Source of the DNA: Linanthus parryae | Taxonomy: Eukaryota > Streptophyta > Magnoliopsida > Ericales > Polemoniaceae | DNA: 64,000 bases | Assembly: GCA_023055425.1 (NCBI GenBank) | Contig: JALGPY010000004.1 | Coordinates: forward strand, 59,853,718 to 59,917,717 | Direction: 5' to 3' | Shown: positions 60,801-64,000 of the stretch, piece by piece | How the letters are laid out: every line of letters begins with the position of its first letter | Numbering within the stretch: the stretch's first letter is position 1 | Position numbers and translations under genes: made by a program | The notes under the pieces: model-generated | What the model saw: only the letters and a program-made list of their open reading frames with translations | Database searches by the model: none | What the model was told of the DNA's origin: nothing

Positions 60801-61882
60801 AACTTGTTTTATGTAAACCATGTCTAAGTAATATCAGTAAATCTTGAAAATGAACATGGATGCCCCTGAATAGCTTGCAATCTGCCTTTGAGGGAAAGGG
60901 GAATGCAATCGTCAACCAAGTGAGAGAGCTAGAACTATTACACAGAGAGAATATTGAAATGAGAACACCTTTGGATAGGTACAGTGGAAAGAAGTAACAA
61001 TACTAAATGATGCATGGGTGTGTTTCTTTCATTCTTCTGGGAGAGACCCGTTGCCAGAGCGGGTTGATAATAGTCACATGCACGGATATCAAGAGATAGG
61101 AATCTTCACCCAATGCAAAGCCGTCTTACATAAGACTCTATGGGTTTGGTTGTATTCTAATAGGAACAGCATAGACTGGAGATCTTACAGCGAAAGACAA
61201 AATAAAATTGACAAAGAGAACTAGAAACAGGTACCTTCATGTCTGGCTGAGTGTTGAACAAATGAAGCATAGCAAGCTCGGCAGAAATAGTTTTCCCACT
61301 TCCAGTAGGAGCTCCTAGTAGAACATTCTCATCGGTGTGATACAGAATGTGAAAAATCTACATACAAATTAGATTAATTTAGCAAGATTTACAGTTTCAT
61401 TAGGTTCAGCCGTCAAGAAAATATAGTGAAACATATGAACCTGTGTTTGAATTGGATTGAAGTGTGAAAATTTGTATAGGGCTTCATAATTTCTGTTGCC
61501 AAGTGCGGTCACAGGAAGAGGTTTTAAGTCGAGCAGCTCAGTGTGTGACGTTCTACCCTGTAAGAAACAATGAGCATAAACTGAATGGTAGATTTAAAAA
61601 ATTATTCCTTAACCGTAACACTAGCCATATTAAAATGGAACACAACACTGAGATAACAAAGATTTTTAGAAGAAATACCTCTGGAAGTGCTAGATTATGG
61701 AAGGAAATAGTAAACAAAGCCTCTGCGTGCAGCCAAGAATCACAAACCGCACGTATGTAATACTGAGGAGGATGTGGTTCAAAAATCGGCACTGTGAATG
61801 AGAGCTTCTGTGGGTCCGCAGTTGCCATCCGCTTGGTCAATGTGAAAAACTCCGAGTGGTAAATGTGGTCATTCTCGGAATC
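43999..61882 (-). CDS. DExH14: ASCC3/DExH14-like Ski2-family RNA helicase, C-terminal 22 exons
   Basis: Exons, 5' to 3': 61679-61882, 61441-61557, 61235-61357, 58576-58665, 58372-58497, 58187-58249, 57271-57359 (left edge ±1), 56928-57018, 55980-56129, 55620-55811, 55465-55530, 54687-54842, 54452-54595, 51893-51960, 51596-51761, 51447-51509, 47716-47811, 47400-47567, 46547-46717, 44380-44529, 44168-44299, 43999-44076 (stop TAG). They give about 900 residues: the end of the first Sec63-like region, then the second helicase cassette with GAPTGSGKT (Walker A), [35 protein letters not shown] (DExH box), [54 protein letters not shown] and [10 protein letters not shown], the winged-helix part, a second Sec63-like region and a C2/FN3-like end. 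The family acts in the ASC-1/ribosome-quality-control complex. The 5' half lies beyond the window. Intron 10 uses a GC donor. The gene appears intact here. Confidence 0.93.
45386..46397 (+). mobile_element. Possible poly(A)-ended retroposed sequence in helicase intron 19
   Basis: The stretch contains CT-rich 5' sequence, several open but unrecognised frames, and ends TCTTAATGAAATTCTGGACG followed by a run of A at 46387-46397, like a LINE 3' end. I found no reverse-transcriptase motif or target duplication. It could also be a chance arrangement. Confidence 0.25.
46898..47171. mobile_element. MITE in helicase intron 18
   Basis: The left end reads GGGTGAGGTTTGCATGACTT, and the right end reads inversely GGGTGAGTTTGGTATGACTT. 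It is flanked by CAT on both sides (46895-46897, 47172-47174). The interior is AT-rich with repeated ACTTATAAGC. Small size, inverted ends and a 3-bp flank suggest a Tourist/Harbinger-like MITE, although CAT is not the usual target. Confidence 0.65.
48402..48854 (-). pseudogene. Aspartic protease of the gag-protease element
   Basis: The frame reads [20 protein letters not shown] (catalytic Asp-Ser-Gly) and later [14 protein letters not shown], as in plant Gypsy retropepsins. It ends directly at the left LTR, where reverse transcriptase would normally follow. Confidence 0.8.
48827..49800 (-). pseudogene. gag of the gag-protease element
   Basis: Pieces in three overlapping frames: an N-terminal part (49558-49800); a central part with [20 protein letters not shown] and [20 protein letters not shown] (49210-49530); and a C-terminal part (48827-49372) with the zinc-finger-like [16 protein letters not shown]. 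Frameshifts separate them. This is a typical Ty3/Gypsy gag order. Confidence 0.85.
49801..50740. other. Leader region of the gag-protease element
   Basis: Between the primer site and gag lies about 0.9 kb with no convincing gene. It contains CGGGT-rich sequence (50600-50690). Confidence 0.4.
51087..51138. repeat. CT microsatellite in helicase intron 16
   Basis: About 24 uninterrupted CT units follow a CCCT run, 300 bases from the exon at 51447. Confidence 0.95.
51767..51823. repeat. 57-base poly(A)/poly(T) at a helicase 3' splice site
   Basis: On the coding (minus) strand 57 T are followed by GGCAG and the exon at 51761, so the run forms the polypyrimidine tract of that acceptor. Confidence 0.9.
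52160..53544 (+). pseudogene. LINE ORF2 3' part: zinc-binding region and RNase H-like domain
   Basis: The first frame (to 53149) has [31 protein letters not shown] and the reverse-transcriptase zinc-binding motif [19 protein letters not shown] slip in a C-run near 53130 moves the RNase H domain to the next frame (53128-53544): [22 protein letters not shown] and [11 protein letters not shown] give the acidic residues. A run of 24 G at 53449-53472 disrupts its C-terminal end. Confidence 0.88.
53449..53472 (+). repeat. G24 homopolymer in the LINE
   Basis: An uninterrupted run of 24 guanines inside the RNase H-like frame. Confidence 0.9.
59938..60070 (+). mobile_element. Possible TRIM LTR fragment
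   Basis: TGTTGAGAAGTCCCACATCA resembles the start of plant TRIM-type terminal repeats. Neither the other end nor a second repeat was found. Confidence 0.35.
60260..60419 (+). mobile_element. Au-type SINE with internal deletion
   Basis: It reads AGGGGGTCCCTGGCGCAATG at the start, then GTGGAAACAGC, TGCAGAGATGCAAGGTTGAG, CCTTCCCCGACCCCGCGCAT and TTCGTGCACCGGGCTGCC, as in the Au SINE. The stretch that would contain the pol III B box appears deleted. The flanks match at 14 of 16 bases (60243-60258 and 60420-60435). Confidence 0.8.
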
Positions 61883-64000
61883 CTGGAAAAGGAAGCTAAT
61901 GAGCTCCAGCCAATGAATAAACTACAACTTAAGCTTAGGCATTTGTCCAATTTGGCTTATTGAATGTTCATGGCGTAAGATTTTATTGCAATTGAGCAAT
62001 GTCATGTTGCATTTATTCCATGAAATTCTTAGTTGGAAAAATAGTAGGGAATTTCGAACTTCGTTCTTATATGAATTAAAATGTAAAAACTGAAGTTGAA
62101 AAATTAAGCACAATCATATCCATAAACCTTAATATGGATTCACACCTAATTTCTGAAAAACTGCCGCACCTCGGTACTGCACTGACAGGCGCACCCGCAC
62201 CTCAGCTTCATATGTCCCAACTGTTTTCAAAAGGAGATCCCATAGTTTGTCCTCCTTTTTTACTATTAAAATTAATGTCAAAGTTATTCACTTGCTTATT
62301 GGAAAAATCAGTTTTACTATTAAAATCAATGTCAAAGTTATTCACTTGCTTATTGGAAAAATCAGAATATCTGAAAGTTTCAGAGAAAATTACGTATTTG
62401 AACATTTGGTTGATTTACTAAACTGCTCGTAAAACTGAAGTGCCAACCAAGAAATTTTTGACCTAAAATCGATGAACCAGTAACTGGATGTACCATAGAT
62501 ATTGCTAAAGAGTTCTTCATTTCAGACTTAATTATTAGCAGCTACTCCATAAAGGGACACCGAATGAAAAATCCAGATCACGATGGAGTGGACGGGACCA
62601 GATTCATATCTAAACAGATCTGGTTCAAGTTAGTATCACCGATCCATGAATTCATCCCATCTGATCACTCTTTAGACCATTCTGGATATAAAACAAAAAT
62701 AAGTGTTAATTATACAAAGCCGCCTTGCATTTACACTGTCTCTCTCAACTCCTCACATTACAAAAAGTACTGCTTAATTCACTCCATTTCCAGATTTTCT
62801 ATACTCTGGTCAATGTCCTCACCCCGTGTGGCAACTTGGGTTGCAGAGGTGTGAAATCACCGAATACCCTCAAACTTTTGATACGTGCTTTCGAAATAGA
62901 GGGATATTATGATCTTTTCATAATTTTCCACCAAGCTAAACTACTCGTTGGGCCAAAGTGGTAGAACACTGAAATGCTAGCTTTACATTAACGACCACGT
63001 GGAGTTAAGTGGGTGTAAAAGCAAGGGGTTTTCTACTTCGCTGGTTAATAAAAGCCTAAGGTACAGATATATGCTTGAGTCGTTGTCGGCAGAAAATATG
63101 TTATTCAAGAGTTCCAATGTTACAAATTACTTACAAATCCGAATTATTACATAATTCTATTATAAAGCAAGGGGAGTTTCTATACAATTTATTTTGATGT
63201 GTCAACCATATATATTAAGGGGTAAAAATGTTTGGACATAAAAGTTCCACACAATTTCAAAATGAGACTTTCATAAGGGAAATCCAAACCCGGAACATAA
63301 ATTCAGGATTTAGATATAACAACGACAAATAAAGTAACCTGATAATACTTCAATTCAAAATGAGACTACAAATCCAATCCATGATCAAGTTAGGTTTAGT
63401 ATATGAAATAACCACACACAATTGTTAAACACAACATCATCCATAACATTTACAATCAGCCATAAGATATCCGAATATGAGTATATTATAAGTAAATCGA
63501 TTGTTATCCTGAAACTGAAGTTGAAGTATGCATTTCCCCGGTATGGGGCTCTGCTTAAGATGGGGAGTGTATCTCAAGTAGCCATAGCCTTTTCTATCGA
63601 AGTTGGTCTCTACATAATTTCTGTATTAGGAGTGTATAGACATGCTTGTTTAACTTTCTGTTGTTTTATTAGATTTTGAACGCAAAATTGCAAGCTCAAA
63701 TGTTGTTTGATTCCCAGCAGTCCCTGAGTTATTATCATTTACCACAAATTAAGGGAGATTCCAATTCAGATTTTCCCTAACTACAGGATGTGATGTACTT
63801 GATTTCGACTTATAAGCGAAAATTGAGTAGGACAAAAAACTTTTATAACCAAAAAGGTAAAAGAACAATATCCACTCCAGCCATTATTCCTATAAATCAG
63901 GTTTGACATTCGGTAAGCTAGAGTATATGATGTACTTGATTTCAACTTACAAGGGGAAACTGAGTAGGACAAAGAACTTTGGATCTGGATCTGCTACTGT
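61883..64000 (-). other. Upstream helicase intron (partial), no exon recognised
   Basis: I found no further exon between the acceptor at 61883 and the window end, so this intron is at least 2.1 kb. It holds a 54-bp tandem duplication (62258-62365) and a diverged 60-bp direct repeat (63785-63845 and 63925-63985, both with GATGTACTTGATTTC). Confidence 0.6.
62258..62365. repeat. 54-bp perfect-register tandem duplication
   Basis: Two head-to-tail units starting TTTTACTATTAAAAT and ending GGAAAAATCAG differ by one base. Confidence 0.9.

Larger units (their letters stand above)
58666..61234 (-). other. Large helicase intron 3 with several insertions
   Basis: This 2.6-kb intron holds a C13 run (58810-58822), a possible TRIM fragment near 59938 and an Au SINE at 60260. 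The part 58980-59900 has no protein signal I can name. Confidence 0.7.

Noticed and set aside
43999..61882. Assignment of the helicase to BRR2 (U5 snRNP)
   Set aside because: Motifs such as [31 protein letters not shown] and the C-terminal SDCYLG fit the ASCC3/DExH14 group better than BRR2.

Overview
The window looks like nuclear DNA of a eudicot flowering plant. It holds nested LTR retrotransposons of plant lineages, an Au-type SINE, a truncated L1-type LINE and MITE-like elements. The one host gene is intron-rich and encodes a Ski2-like RNA helicase closest to ASCC3 (DExH14 in Arabidopsis). I cannot name the species. All structure was read by eye, without searches.

Layout. Positions 1-40318 are dominated by a tandem segmental duplication. 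Bases 1-17406 recur at 22963-40318 almost identically; I noticed about 16 substitutions plus short-repeat length changes. At 17406/17407 copy 1 breaks off inside a retroelement gag, whereas copy 2 runs on to the intact element end. The simplest reading is a unit of about 22.9 kb, with 17407 as the first base of the second unit; the first 5.5 kb of the first unit would lie left of the window. Each unit carries, left to right: a decayed Gypsy interior with an initiator-Met primer site and a 47-bp LTR-like terminus; a broken RNase H-like pseudogene; and, inserted in that pseudogene, a 14.7-kb minus-strand Ty3/Gypsy element of the Tat type. That element is complete in copy 2 (26674-41371, target duplication CCATC) and truncated in copy 1. 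The stretch 17407-22962 holds a 3.2-kb solo LTR with target duplication AAGTA.

The Tat element is the most interesting part. Its gag-pol is dead, with frameshifts and stops shared by both copies. Its 6-kb region between integrase and 3' LTR, however, carries several gene-like cassettes: (i) a 173-aa sense-strand protein with a clear TCP transcription-factor helix-loop-helix, with its own TATA box; (ii) a second, frameshifted TCP-like copy beside it; (iii) a 65-aa protein with two predicted membrane segments and a TATA box; (iv) an antisense two-exon gene whose ATG is the last codon of exon 1 and joins in frame to a 410-codon exon 2. Two copies of a 73-bp hairpin-bearing repeat and at least five copies of a roughly 31-bp repeat lie between the cassettes.

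Positions 41372-64000 are the right flank. First come the other half of the interrupted RNase H-like pseudogene, AT-rich sequence and a TIR element. Then comes the minus-strand helicase gene, of which I can place the last 22 exons (43999-61882, about 900 residues, including the whole second helicase cassette). Its introns hold a MITE, an LTR element with only gag and protease, a 5'-truncated LINE, an Au SINE, a possible TRIM fragment and long homopolymers.
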